Source: Thinopyrum elongatum (lineage: Eukaryota; Streptophyta; Magnoliopsida; Poales; Poaceae). Taken from it: a stretch of 64,000 nucleotides of DNA. Where the stretch lies: positions 184,194,942-184,258,941 of the forward strand of contig CM022302.1 of NCBI GenBank assembly GCA_011799875.1, in the 5' to 3' direction. Positions 9,671 through 23,095 of this stretch are shown here, piece after piece. Each line of letters begins with the position of its first letter. Position 1 is the first letter of the stretch. The translations under genes were made by a program, and so were the position numbers. The notes under the pieces were generated by a model, which made no database searches, was not told the origin of the DNA, and was given only the letters and a program-made list of their open reading frames with translations.

Positions 9671-11531
9671 GCTACTACCCATAGATGCATCAAAATAAGC
9701 GAACAACACACGAAACAGAATCTGTCAAAACAAAACAGTCTGTAAAGACCGCACAATTAAAGTCATACTTCTGTAACTCAAAACCTTCACAAAAATTAGG
9801 AAAACGTGAAATCTGTACATCAATCTTTGTAAAAAATTTAGAATTTTTTCATGTTCCACCAAATTTTAACAATCTGCTACTGGATGCAAAAGTTTCTGTT
9901 TTACAGCAAAATCAAAATCAACTATCATCCAAATCATCCCAAAGGTCTTACTGGATCAAACACTAATTAAAACATTAAAACACAACAACATAAAAGAAGT
10001 ATAATTGCGTAAACACATAATAAAAAACAAAAAATAAAAATGTGGGTTGTCTCCCAACAAGCGCTTTCTTTAAAGCCTTTTAGCTAGGCATTGATAATTT
10101 TATGATGCTCACATGAAAGATAGCAATTGAAACACGAAGAGAGCATCATGTAGCATGTGAAAAACAAGTTAAAGTCTAACATACTTCCTATGCAGGCATT
10201 TTATAAGCAAACGAATTATCAAGACAAGCAAAAACTAGCATATGCAAGGAAGAAGAAAGAACAAAAGCATCTCAACATAATGAGAGGTATTTAGTGACAT
10301 GAAAATTTCTACAACCATATTTTCCTCTCTCATAATATTACATGTAGGATCATAATCAAATTCAACAATATAGCTATCATATAAAAAAATTCTTCATGAT
10401 CCACATGCATGCAAAGATGACACTCTTCCAAAATAGTGGGATTATCATCAAATAAAGTCATGACCTCCCAAGCCCACTTTTATCAAAAAATTCATAAGAT
10501 TGATCATTCTCCAAAGTAGTGGGATCATTATTACCTAAAGTTGGGACTCTTCCAAACCCTCTTTCAATATTATCGCAACATATTCATCATAGGCTTAAAT
10601 AAATTTCAAGATCATAAGAAGAATCACCCCAATCATGATCATTGCAATAAGTAGTGGACGTATCAAAATTAGCATCCCCAAGCTTGGGGTTTTGCATTAT
10701 TAGCACAACTGACTATAATAGATTTATAATAACACCATTGCAATCATGCTTTTCATTCAATGAGCTATCGTGAATCACTTCTAAATTTCCTCTTTTAGCA
10801 CTTCATCACAATTTTCAGATTCATGAATTTCAAGCAAAACTTCATAAAGATAATCTAGTGCACTCAACTCACTAGCAATTGGTTCATCATAGTTCTGATC
10901 TTTTAAAAGATTAGCAAGTGGATGAGGATCCATAAGCTTTTTGTTTTCTGATTTTCAATAAACATCAAATTATACCAAACGAACAAGCAAATAAACCAAG
11001 TAAGACATAAAGGCAAACAAAAAGGCGAACGGAAAGAAGGCAAATAAAAAGGCAAATATTTTTGTGTTTTTCTGAAAATGTTTTTAGAATTGGGGGAGGG
11101 AAAACGAGAGGTAAATGGTGAATAATGTAAATGCAAGAGATAGAGTTTATGATGGGTACTTGGTAGGCTTGATGTAGATCCTGCCCGGCAATGGCGCCAG
11201 AATTTCTTCCTGCTACTTCTTGAGCATGCGTTGGTTTTTCCCTTGAAGAGGAAAGGTGATGCAGCAAAGTAGAGATAAGTATTTCCCTCTGTTTGAGAAC
11301 CAAGGATCAATTCAGTAGGAGAACACACAAGTCACCAATGGTTGCACCTACACAAACAAACAAATACTTGCACCCAACGCGATAAAGCGGTTGTCAATCC
11401 CTTCACGGTTACTTGTAAGGATGAGACTTGATAGAGATAGGTATAAAGATAAATAAAAGCTCAAAATAAAGTAAAGGTAAATAAATTGCAGCAAGGTATT
11501 TTTGGGTTTTTGGTTTTATAGATCTGAAAAT
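9671..11531 (-). mobile_element. Duplicate of the Gypsy host flank (copy of 44202-46082)
   Basis: This stretch repeats the DNA right of LTR H with scattered one-base indels. It includes a broken copy of the acidic ORF, a PBS complement (TGCCCGGCAATGGCGCCA at about 11182-11199) and the first 320 bp or so of the Gypsy LTR from about 11211. It stops abruptly near 11531 inside the LTR and continues into the repeat array of another LTR. Confidence 0.75.
10240..10935 (-). pseudogene. Broken copy of the acidic Gypsy ORF (see 44808-45479)
   Basis: The minus strand matches the MDPHPLANL ORF near 45479, but single-base losses interrupt the frame repeatedly (for example around 10885, 10690 and 10500). 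No long frame remains. It is likely the same locus read with errors. Confidence 0.5.
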
Positions 11532-14500
11532 AAGTCGGGCGGTATCCAGCGACACCAATAAAGGCTTATAAAGAAGTAATAACAAACGTGCCAAGTTGGG
11601 CGTCTGAGCGGACACCACATAAAGGGCTTATATGAGAAATAATCATAGTGAATATCCAGGAGGTAGAACCGTCCCAGGGATACTCAATAATTCAAATATT
11701 ACAAATGGTTAGTCCATAATAATAATAATCATATCATCATATGTCACTGATCAATGTTCTGGTTTAGCAGTTTTTCCTCCGAAGACCGACACTAAGACGA
11801 CACTTGACCTATCCAGATGTAGTCCTAAACATGGACACGGCTATTCGAATAGATGTAATCTCTACAGAGGGTGTACTCTTTACCCACGAGTAACCGATTC
11901 CTTGTCCATCGGGACTAATTCTGTTTACGGTCTTTTACTTGAAAACACACCTGACCCGCACAACCAGCTTAACTTACCGGTGTCTGGAATCCACCCACGA
12001 CACCCATTAAGCAAAACTAAGTGGGGAGGCTACAACCTCGACTAGCATGGGATCACAAAATATAACGTGCGCAAACTAGGGGAGCTACCCCCTCGGTTCC
12101 ACCGGAAACACCCATCCCCGGACCAGGTGGATGTCTACGATGCTGCCAGTATCTTCCACCATGGCCTCTCTGTACGGTGTGTGCTAAGAAAGGGGTTGAC
12201 AACTACTGAACCGTACCCTACCAAGGCAGGACAAGTGGTAGCACGAAGCAAGTATGGGGGTTACTGCACAAGACTCGATCTATGGTCGTCTCAGAGGGTT
12301 TAAGTATTCCCTGCATGATAAATATATTCCACACAACAGACAGAATCACCACATCTCACAACCCTCACCATGCCTTACTGAATATGCTCGTTTCAACGAA
12401 ATATCAGTATCAAGCTCGTGTCTACCCACGACAGAGACTTTTCTGGATTCCTTCCGGTAGGCATGAAAGGCATACGTGGGTGAATAGTCACAAGTATATC
12501 AATTCCAACAGCAAGGAATTTCCATCATGCACACAGGGACATGATCATAACATCACATGAAATAAGCATGTTCCAATCAGCTCGGTGTTGTAGCTGTATC
12601 AAAAACAACACACCGGCAAATATATACTAGGGTCAGAATGCTTGCCTTCCATGTGTATGTAGGTGGGGTGCACTTTTGAAAGTTTTCATCTACCTCCAAT
12701 ATCCTATTTTTGAAAAGATTGAATCAACACGCAATTCGAAAACAGTACAAAAAAGTGTTCGGGAAATTTTCAAATAAATATGAAATAAAACTAGATGGAA
12801 TTTGAGAGACAACAGAAAAAGAATCAAGTCAAATGGGTTGTATTATAGAAACTAGAGCCAGTCAAGTTCAGGTCAAAATCTGTTTTTAATAAAAATCAGA
12901 AAAAAGAAACGGGTTCGAGGGCTTACGCTTTCCATTGATGAAAGCGTATTCTGGGGGAATACGTTTCCCTAAAAACGTTTCGGCAGGGCTGGTTCATGAC
13001 AGTGGGTCCATCGGCCCAATGGTCAGGTTTGACCAGTCGCCCCCGCCTCCTTCCTCCTCTGGCCAGCGGAGGCGGGCTCCGGCGATTGCCGACGACGAAC
13101 GGCGGCTCCCACGGGGTTCGAGGGGGGAGATGGATCCGCTGGTCCAGGGCGGTCCTCCCAAGGTCGATAGGCTAGCGGGGATGAAGGGGGTCGCCGGTGG
13201 CGAGATCCTCAGCGGGGGTGGTGGCTTCTGGTGGATCGGGTCTCGGCCTACAATGGCTCCCGACGATCTAGCGGGTGGGGCAGCTCTATACGGTCGAGGG
13301 GATCAGATGGTGGCGCTGGAAGGACTAGGGAGCTCCAGTACGACGAATTTAGCCGAGGGACAAGCGACGGCCGAAGTTGCCGGAGGCGGAGAGACGGCGG
13401 GGTTCCAAGGATTTGAGTGAGAGGGAAACTCTACGGCTTGCCTGATGATGCTCCTGAGCTCGAGCGAGGTCTGGGGGCCATTTATAGCCGGGGAAGAAGT
13501 CGGTTCGACGGTGGCAGTGGATAGAACGCCGGCAACCACCGTCTGTTGGTAGCAGGGCGATTGTGGCGCTGGTCGCGCTAACCGATGGTCGCGGATGAGC
13601 TCGAGCATTCCAGAGGCAGCTGGCGCGCGGGGAAGGCTCGGGCGGCGCTGCCAATGCCGGGGCCTGCTGCGGCCGTCCGCTAGCCGCCAGGCCAACCGAC
13701 GGTGGGCTGCGGGGCTCCAGGAGGTGGCCAGAGCGACTCTGCGACGAGAGAGGGTCGGCGCGTTGCGTGCGAGGAGGAAGGGTCAGGAAGGGCGCGGGGA
13801 GGCGGCAGCGGACGCGGCGATCGGGCGCACGCACGTGCAAAACGCGCGTTCTGCTCGCGCCCAGAGCACGCACGCGAGGTGCTTGCAAAATGCCAATGCT
13901 GCCAGGGGGCTCTAATCCATGGGTTTAGCAGGGTGGGGCTGTGCCAGGTAGAGCCATGAGACATGCTGTGTTAGCAAAGCAGCAGGTTCATAATGCCAAC
14001 TAAAAACTATGCCAACTCTGTCCATGAACACAAGGTGCTCGACAGAAATGCCATGGGCATCTAGGCACTCCTCTGGTGGCTAAATTCCCAGATCAGAGTC
14101 TCTTTGGATGATAAAGAGGGTGGCAAGGTTAGTTTGACAAAAGCAAAAAACTTCCTAGTGCAAGTTTTTGAGAAAACCAGATCTGGACAGAAAATTAATG
14201 CCATATTTGCATGTGCTTAAAAACTTCTAATGGGGCTGATCTCCTGGACTTAAGAGTTTGGTAGGGTGGACTACAAGCAGGAAAAAAAACCAAGATTAAT
14301 AGAGCAAAATAAAAATAGGTTGTAGTGTAAACTACAAACTGAACCAGATTTGAAAATTGAGGTAGGGCTCAAAATCCCCAATGACTAAGAGAAGTTTTTG
14401 CATAAAAGTGATTTAGGAACATCTCATGTCATCCAAATTTTGGTGGAATATAAAATGAATTAATCAAGGGTTGTAGTGCAAAAAGGGACTCTAACACTTA

Positions 14501-14749
14501 TGAGTAACCATTTTAAAGAAATAAAACTAGGAAAATAATATAAGAAATATTCCACTTGATAAGAGAAATGTTCTGAGAAGGTAACAGTCCAACAATATTT
14601 TTGAAAAGTTCCATTTAGAGGAGAAAAACTCCACAATTCGAGAAAGAAAGGAGTGATTCTGAAATTAGAAGATAATCCAGAAAATCGAAATTTAATTTCC
14701 TGGCAAAAAAATTAATTTAATAAAACAAGGAAATTTTTGGGGGTTTACA
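11532..14749 (-). mobile_element. LTR C (long form, left part missing)
   Basis: Begins inside the 63-bp repeat array (AGTCGGGCGGTATCC...), lacking the first 800 bp or so of the LTR, and ends GGGTTTACA before a PPT. It contains the extra segment at 11960-13248 found otherwise only in LTR F, and shares F's AGTTGGGC variant in the last repeat. It therefore corresponds to LTR F. Confidence 0.8.
11960..13248 (-). other. LTR segment specific to the long LTR form (copy in C)
   Basis: Inserted relative to short LTRs between GACCCGC and TACAATGGC. It matches 29190-30484 with indels. See that entry for content. Confidence 0.75.
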
Positions 14750-15430
14750 ACACTAGCCCCCTTAAGAAAAATCTCGTCCTCGAGATTGTCTGAGAATGGT
14801 ATCAAAAAATATTACTCCTACTGCATGCAATAATGACTCGAAGATTAAATAATCAGCTCACACGATATGACGAGGCTATAGCGAGAGGGCAGATATTTGT
14901 ACAACACAAGTGTGGGGCACTGGAGCTGCGTGAAAAAGAAAAAAAATCTACGGTTGGGGAAACCGAGAAAATTCTACTATTGGCTGGGTAAATTTAGAAT
15001 AAAATTCTAAATTTCAAATTTCGCTGGTCGCACCCGAGTGGATAGTTCTCTCTGGTGACAAGTGGACCCGGGGCCACTGTCATCTCTTCTTCCTCTTCCG
15101 TTTCTCTTCTTCCTTCTCTCTCTCGCACGGCGTCCGCGCTTTCTCCACCAGCGACAACTAGCGGTAGGGCATCTAGGCCGTATTGCGGTAGTGCGCGGCG
15201 CGGCTAGCTGCCGGCGCAGCGTGCACTACCTCGCGGGCCAGTGGCGCTGTTGGGCACTGCTCGCGGATTCACCTCCGAACACCGCTGATCGAGCGACGAG
15301 CGGCGCTGGTGGACTTCGCCCACCGTACACGATTCGAGCTACAAAAATGACCGCGGTGCTCCACTCTTCTTCCTCACACCTGCCTCGCTTCTCCTCTCCC
15401 ATTGCTGTCTGCAGGCTCGAGACGGCTCTA

Positions 15431-15595
15431 ATGGCGGAGGTGATGCGGATTGGTACATGATCCTGATATGTGGGAGGGTTGGCGGCATGGCATTGCTGGG
15501 TTCTCTGGGTCTTGTGCGCGATGATCCTCGATGTACTCGTGATGCTGTGTGCGCGAGTGTTAGATCTTCGCGGCGGCGGTGATCATGAGGATTAG
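15431..15595 (+). pseudogene. Small membrane ORF, frameshifted copy
   Basis: Starts ATGGCGGAGGTGATG but loses the frame within six codons and has a 4-base duplication near 15488 (GGCATGGCATTG). The TATA-like box and leader upstream (near 15340) are also altered. Confidence 0.5.
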
Positions 15596-16002
15596 GTGCT
15601 GGTGTCGGGTGCTAACTGCTGTCAGTGTGCTGCAGGCAATCTGCACTAGAATAATTACCCACAAATTTTCTCCTTCAGAAACGTGGTGTGTTAGAGAGGT
15701 GATCAGTTAGGTGCAAAATGTGTACGTGGTTTAGCAATTAGTGCCTGTGGTCGAGTGGTAGTGGTTGTGAGCCTGCTGTCGGGTGCTGCGTGAATTAAAT
15801 TTATGTCGTGGAGAATTAATTGCTGCAATACTCAAGGGAAATCCCACCTCGGAATTTACCGAGAGCGAAAAACAGTTAATCAAAAATAACAACAGTAAGT
15901 AATTGCTCAATTAATTGAAACCAAAAATAATTCACCACACAAACTTAGGATATACAACGCATAAGCTGCAACACATGCTAGGCTAATAAACAGAAGTGGC
16001 GT

Positions 16003-16545
16003 CTATGACGCAAGCGTAAAATATGCTGGGTCCTGAGAAAAAGTTTCCGCACTGGGGCACAATCTTCTTCTACCGGGGAAAGCGGATTGACTAGCACGAA
16101 GAACGCGACCTCTTGTCTGGCGGCCTCAGTGGTTTGCCAATAGCGATCTGAGGATTAAATCGGCGAGGCTTGGAGATAACCCATTACTCGCTGGGTCAAA
16201 CGCTCTTGAGCGATGACATACTGGGCAAGGTGGCCAGGACTGGGTCCCTCTCAATTCGCCCACCGAGAAAAGATGCTACTTCTTCGGGTGCTGCACGACT
16301 CAGGAAGTAATAATACCCCCTTTCGCTGGCTATAGGGTATGCGAAGCGAAGACGAGTAATCGCTTCGTACGGCAGCAGCTTCTATGGCCATTGGGGAGTC
16401 GGCATAGATTTCCCCACGAGGAAACTTCCGTTGGGTCTTGGTTTGGGTTTGCGGGAGGGATGTGCACTACTGCCCAATATTTCGAGGTGGATGGGGTGAT
16501 TCTCGATTTGAGCAGTCGTACTGGGGTGGATGGGTTAGAACTCAT
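16003..16545 (-). pseudogene. ORF2, frameshifted copy
   Basis: Aligns end to end with ORF2 at 4866-5411. Pieces such as LLKSRITPSTSKYWAVVHIPP are readable, but frameshifts near 16430, 16330 and 16120 break it. Confidence 0.55.
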
Positions 16546-17004
16546 GGTACTGCAGGTAAAGTCCCACAATATTTTTACAAAACTACCTGGGTTGCATCTG
16601 GAGTTCTCAGATAAATACTAGGGCTCGGCATGGCAAAGAAATGGTTGTGAGAGTTGTGCAAAAAGGGAGGGATGCTTGGTAAGGTCACGGGGTGGCCTCT
16701 TATATAGCATCAGGGCTGGGTTACCGATAGTGGTGTGGGGGCAACTAGTTTGTCGGTTCTGCTCTATGGGGTCGGGTCAAAGCCACAGATACACATATCT
16801 CACAAAGTGATGTGTTACTGTGGGTGTTCGTCGGGGTGGTTTTGGGCTACGCTCGGAATTAAAAAATGCAACCGCATGCCAACAGACTATGACGGGGTAC
16901 CTAAACAAACAAAGGTGCACAAGCAGGTTCGTCCATTCAAGGCGAGTACAAGGTCACACTATTACAAGGCGTAGAAAACTAAGGCTCGGTACTATTCGAG
17001 TGGC

Positions 17005-17797
17005 TTAGTCTACCTCGTTAATATAAAGCGGGCGTGCCTTGGGATGTCAGGCTTCTCCATGGGCTTCACCATCGGGTTAGCTGGATGGGGTTGAGGAGTT
17101 GCAGGGGGTTGGTCGGGTAGCGATGATGACATTCGCGGGGTTGGTTGGCCACAATCCCGTTGGAGCGTTCCCAAAAGGCGACGAAAACTTTGGGGACACC
17201 AAAGCATTTCGATCGATGGCAGGGGCGACCTCAAGGAGTCGATCGGTTGCCAGAACAACCACAACTTGGTTGTCGGCGTCGGGCTCCTCTTCTCCTCTTG
17301 CCGGGGTCGGCGAACAAGCTCTCCATGAGCGGCGATCAGATCAAGGGTGATCTGATCGAAAGTGGCCTCTAGTGCACTTACAATAGCGCACCAGATGCAG
17401 CAATGCAGGGTCGTCCGTGTGGTCTCCGTTGGCAACCTGGGGTGGCCTGCCATACCCGTCATGGCTGGGGTAGTAGGTCGTAGTAGAACGAGCGGCAGTT
17501 AACTCTGGGTGACAGGTGCCGGAGTTGAACTATAGCCTCTCGAGCAGCTAGCTGAATGGCTGTGGCTCAAAGGGAGTTGTCCCTTCCGGTGAACGTAGGG
17601 GCGTTCTGGCGACATACCCCTACCATGAGAGTGCACAGGGGCCAGAATTGACGGCTCTCACCGCTCATGGACCCTTGGTACACAACATACTCCGGGGGCT
17701 CTTCTAAGCAAAGGCACGACGGGTGAGGTTTGTAGCACGGTCACAAAAACTCAAGGTCGGTTGCTGTGGTCTCATTGTGGACAATGGGGCCAGGCAT
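17005..17797 (-). pseudogene. ORF1, frameshifted copy
   Basis: Aligns with ORF1 from its ATG (17795-17797) to the stop after the INEVD-like end. It is broken by several indels, for example near 17755, 17707, 17590 and 17420. Confidence 0.55.
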
Positions 17798-18114
17798 CTT
17801 GCTCGGTTTTGGGGGTGAGAGTTGTGCGGTGCTGGGTTGGGGCTAGCGTTCCTTTTTATAGAACAAGAGGACGGAGTCTTCCTTCGCACGCTTGCGAGAT
17901 GAGACAGTTTAGGTGTCGGTCACATGGCGCGCGTGATCGACAGCTAGGCCGATAGGTTAGGCACCGCTGCCAAAAGGTGTCGGGTCACTGTGTGGCTATC
18001 TTACACGAGAAGCTTGACTGGGTTTAGTGTTAAAGTTGGTGGGTTGGTTAACCTGGTTTATTGACCGGCTAAGATAGGATTAGCCAATGGTCAGCCTGGC
18101 TCTGGTACCAAGGT

Positions 18115-20847
18115 TGTGGGAACGGTTTTCCAGGATATTAATTTCTAGTAAATGGCCCTTGTGCTCACCAGCCAGGATTACTGTTAGCTGATGAGACACA
18201 AAATTGATACAGAAATTCCAAGCAAAATACAAAATATGTAGAACAAGACCGTTCTGGCCTATGAGTACAACAAAAGGTTTCTGGTGGTTGATGGCGGAAG
18301 CGGTTTGCGGATTAATCAGCGTCTATGGGACTCCATTTCCCACAGGAACAGCTGACCTGGATAACTCCTATCTTCGCGAGGGCTGCTATCATCATTGCCT
18401 AGGTTCCGGGGTGTCATCGTAGCGCTCCTCTCCAAGCGGGAAATCTGGCCAAGACAATAGCCAAGGACAAGCCAGTGAGTACTTTGAATGTACTCGCAAA
18501 CATATGAACACAGGTATAATATAACAGAGATATCATGCTCTGAAATATTTTCATGATCACTTAGCAGTCGTGAAATAAAAATTCATGCCGCATGCAAGCA
18601 GGCCATTCAGAATTAAATATGAAAAAGCAATTAAATAAGAATAAAATAAACCGCGGTGTCTGAAGCGACGCCTCGAAAGGATAAAAAATATAAAGCATGC
18701 CTTAGTCGGGCGTCTGAGCGACGCCACATAAAGGGCTTGTAAAGGAAATTAAATAATTAGCATGCCACAGTCGGGCGTCTCAGCGGACACCACATAAAGG
18801 GCTATAAAGAAATAAATAGCAGGCATGCCACAGGGGCGTCTCAGCGACACCACATAAAGGGCTTATAAAGAAATAAATAGCAGCATGCACAGTCGGGCGT
18901 CTCAGCGACACCCACATAAAGGGCTTATAAAGAAAGTAAATAACAAACGTGCCACAGAGGGCGTCTGAGCGACACCACATAAAGGGCTTATATGAGAATA
19001 ATCACAGTGAATATCAGGAGGTAGAACCGTCCCAGGGATACTCAATAATTCAAATAATACAAATGGTTAGTCCAAATAATTATAATCATAATCATCATAT
19101 GTCATGATCAATGTTCTGGTTAGTAGTTTTTCCTCCGAAGACCGACACTAAGACCGACACTTGACCTATCCCAGCCAGTAGTCCTTAACCATGGACACGG
19201 CTATCGATAGATGTAATCTCTGCAGAGGGTGTACTCTTTAACCACGAGTAACGGATTCCTTTAGTCCATCGGGACTAATTCCGTTTAAAGTCTTTTACTT
19301 GAAAACACACCTGACCCGCTACAAATGGCTCCCGACCGATCTAGCGGGGGTTGGGCGGGTCTATACGGTCGAGGGGAATCGGTATGGTCGCGTGGAGGAC
19401 TAGGGAGCTCCGGCTACGGTGAATTTAGCCGGAGGACAGCGACGGCCGAAGTTGCCGGAGGCGGGAGAAGACGGCGGGTTCCAGATGGATTTGAGTGAGG
19501 GGGAGAACTCTACGGCTTGCCTGTATGATGCTCCGAGACTCGAGCGAGGCGGTAGGGGCCATTTATAGCCGGGGGAGGTCGGTTCGACGGCGGCAGTGGA
19601 TAAGAACGCCGGCGAACCGGCCGCTCTGTTGGTAGCAGGGCAATGTGGCGCTGGTCGGCGCTAAACCGACGAGCTCGCGGATGAGCTCGAGCTATTCCAG
19701 AGGGCAGCTGGCGCGGGGAAGGACTCGGGCGGCCGCTGCCAAGGCCGGGCCTGCTGCGGGTCCGCTAGCCGCCACGGCTGACCTGACGGTGGCGCTGCGG
19801 GGCTCAGGAGGTGGCCAGAGCGACTCTGCGATGATGAGAGAGGGGTCAGCGCGTTGGCTGCGAGTGGAAAAGGATCAGGACGGGCGGGGCGGGGAGGCGG
19901 CAGCCGGACGCGGCGACTCGGGCGCACGCACGTGCAAAACGCGCGTTCTGCTCGCGCCCAGGCACGCACGCGAGGTGCTTGGCAAAATGCCAATGCCTGC
20001 AGGGGGCTCTAATCCACATGAGGTTTAGCAGGTGGGCTGTAGACCAAGGTAGAGCCATGAGACATGCTGGTTAGGCAAAGCAAGCAGGTTCATAATGCAA
20101 ACTAAAAACTATGCAACTCTGTCCATGAACACAAGGTGCTCGACAGAATGCCATGGGCATCTAGGCATCTCCTTGGTTGCTAAAATTCCCAGATCAGAGT
20201 CTCTTTGGATGATAAAGAGGGGTGGCAAGGTTAGTTTGACAAAAGCAAAAACTTCCTAGTGCAAGTTTTGAGAAACCAGATCTGGACAGAAAATATATGC
20301 CATTATTGCATGTGCTTAAAAACTTCTAATGGGGCTGATCTCCTGGACTTAAGAGTTTGGTAGGGTGGACTACAAGCAGGAAAAAACCAAGATTAATAGA
20401 GCAAAATAAAAATAGGTTGTAGTGTAACTACAAACTGAACCAGATTTGAAAACTTGAGGTAGGGCTCAAAATCCCAAATGACTAAGAGAAGTTTTTGCAT
20501 AAAAGTGATTTAGGAACATCTCATGTCATCCCCAAATTTTGGTGGATTATAAATGAATTAATCAAAGGGTGTAGTGCAAAAAGGGACTCTAACACTTATG
20601 AGTAACCCATTTTAAAGAAATAAACTTAGGAAAATAATTATAGAAATAATCCACTGATAAGAGAAAGTTTCTGAGAAGGTACACAAGTCAAACAATATTT
20701 TTGAAAAGTTCCATTTAGAGGGAAAAAAACTCCACAATTCAGAAGAAGGAGTGATTCTGAAATTAGAAGATAATCCAGAAATCGAATTTAATTTCCTGGC
20801 AAAAAAATTTAATTAATAAAACAAGGACAAATTTTTGGGGTGTTACA
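18115..20847 (-). mobile_element. LTR D (short form, middle-LTR variants)
   Basis: Starts TGTGGGAACGG after the PBS and ends GGTGTTACA before a PPT. It shares GGGCAATGTGG near 19638 and the GGTAGGGGCC context with LTRs A and G, so it holds the middle position in its array. Confidence 0.8.
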
Positions 20848-21543
20848 CACACTAGCCCCCTTAAGAAAAATCTCGTCCTCGAGATTTGCTGAGAATGGTA
20901 TAAAAAATATTACTCCTACTGCCATGCAATAATGACTCGAAGATTAAAATAATCAGCTCACACGATATGACGAGGCTATAGGCAGAGGGCAGATAATTTG
21001 TACCAACTACAGTGGGGCACTGGAGCTGTTGAAAAAGAAAAAAAATCTACGGTGTGGGAAACCGAGAAAATTCTACTATTGGCTAGTAGGTAAATTTAGA
21101 ATAAAATTCTAAATTTCTAAATTTCGCTGGTCGCACCCGAGTGCATAGTTCTCTTCTGGCTGACAAGTGGACCCGGGGCCCACTGTCAGTCTCTTCTTCC
21201 TCTTCCGTTTCTCTTCTTCCTTCTACTCTCTCGCACGCGTCCGCGCTTTCTCCACCAGCGACACCTAGCGAGTAGGGCATCTAGGAGTATGGGGTAGTGG
21301 CGGCGGCGCTAGCTGCCGGCGCAGCGTGGCACACCTCGCGGGCCAGTGCGCTGTTGGCACTGCTCGCGGATTCACCTCCGAACACCGGCGATCGAGCGAC
21401 GAGCGGCGCTGGTGGACTTCGCCCACCGTACACCGATCTCGAGCTATAAAATGACCGCGTGGTGCTCCACTCTTCTTCCTCACACCTGGCCTCGCTTCTC
21501 CTTCTCCTCCATTGCTGTCTGCAGGAGCTCGGACGAGGCTCTA

Positions 21544-21702
21544 ATGGCGGAGGTGTGATGCGGATTGGTACATGATCTGATATGTGGAGGGTTGGCGGCA
21601 TTGCTGGGGTTCTCGGGCTCTTGTGCGCGATGATCCTCGATGATCATCGTGATGCTGCTGCTGAGTGTTGCTCTTCGCGGCGGCGGTGATCATGAGGATT
21701 AG
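21544..21702 (+). pseudogene. Small membrane ORF, frameshifted copy
   Basis: The TATA box (CGAGCTATAAAATGACC near 21440) is intact, but the ORF has a TG insertion after codon 5 and a base loss near 21615, so the 53-aa frame is lost. Confidence 0.5.
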
Positions 21703-22104
21703 GTGCTGGTGTCGGGTGCTAACTGCTGTCAGTGTGCTGGAGCAATCTGCACTAGAATAATTACCACAAATTCTCCTTCAGAAACTGTGGTGTGTTAGAG
21801 AGGTGATCAGTTAGGTGCAAAATGTGTACGTTGTTAGCAATTAGTGCCTGTGGTCGAGTGGTAGTGGTTGTGAGCTGCTGTGCGGTGCTGCGGAATTTAA
21901 ATTTAGTCGTGGAGAATTAATTGCTGCAATAACTCAAGGGAATCCCACCTCGGAATTTACCGAGAGCGAAAAACAGTTAATCAAAAATAACAACAGTAAG
22001 TAAATGCTCACATTAATTGAAACCAAACAATTAATTCACACACAAACTTAGGATACAACGCATAAGCTGCAACACATGCTAGGCTAAAAACACAGAAGTG
22101 GCGT

Positions 22105-22637
22105 CTATGACGCAAGGTAAAATATGCTGGGTCCTGAGAAAAAGTTTCGGCACTGGGGCACATCTTCTTCTACCGGGGAAGAAGCGGATTGACTAGCCGA
22201 AGAACGCGGACTCTCCTGGTCTTGCTCCTCAGTGGTTTGCCAATAGCGATTGAGGATTCAATCGGCGAGGCCGGAGATAACCCATTACTCGCTGGGTCAA
22301 ACGCTCTTGAGCGATGACATATGGGCAAGGTTGGCCAGTACTGGGTCCTCTTCAATTCGCCCACCGAGAAAGATGCTACTTTTCGGGTGCTGCACGATCA
22401 GGAAGTAATATACCCCTTTCGCTGGCATAGGGTACTGCGAAGCGAAGACGAGTAATCGCTTCGTACGCAGCCGCTTCTATGGCCATTTGGGGAGTCGGCA
22501 TAGATTCCCCACGAGGAAACTTCCGTTGGGTCTTGTTTGGGTTGCGGGAGGGATGTGCATACTGCCCAATATTTCGAGGTGGATGGGGTGATTCTCGATT
22601 TGAGCAGCTCGTACTGGGTGGATGGGTAGAAACTCAT
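22105..22637 (-). pseudogene. ORF2, frameshifted copy
   Basis: Recognisable pieces include QYELLKSRITPSTSKYWAV and the GKPL region. At least six single-base gaps relative to 4866-5411 disrupt the frame. Confidence 0.55.
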
Positions 22638-23095
22638 GGTACTGCGGTAAAGTCCCACAATATTTTACAAAACTACTGGGGTTGATCTGGAGTTCTCAGA
22701 TAAATACTAGGGCTGCATGGCAAGAAATGGTTGTGAGAGTTGTGCAAAAAGGGAGGGATGCTTGGTAAGGTACGGGTGGCCTGCTCTTATAAGCATCAGG
22801 GCTGGGTACCGATAGTGGTGTGGGGGCAACTAGTTTGTCGGTTCTGCTCTTATGGGGTCGGGGTCAAAGCCACAGATACACATATCTCACAAAAGTGATG
22901 TGTGTACTGTGGGTGTCGTCGGGGGGGTTTTGGTAGCTACGCTGGAATTAAAAAATGCACACCGCATGCCAACAGACTTATCGGGGCTACTAACAAACAA
23001 AGGTGCACAAGCAGTCTGCGTCCATTCAGGCGAGTACAAGGTCACACTAATTACAAGGCGTAGAAATCTATAAGGCTCGGTACTATTCGAGTGGC

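Larger units (their letters stand above)
14750..18114 (-). mobile_element. Internal region between LTR C and LTR D (indel-rich)
   Basis: A PPT starts near 14757 and the PBS is at 18099-18110. It has the same layout as 3596-6962 with many single-base insertions and deletions. No frame longer than about 150 codons survives. Confidence 0.8.

Noticed and set aside
12935..13420. 161-codon plus-strand ORF in LTR C (and 30237-30659 in F)
   Set aside because: Gly/Ser/Pro-rich antisense reading of the leader segment; the minus strand carries the plausible leader and splice signals.
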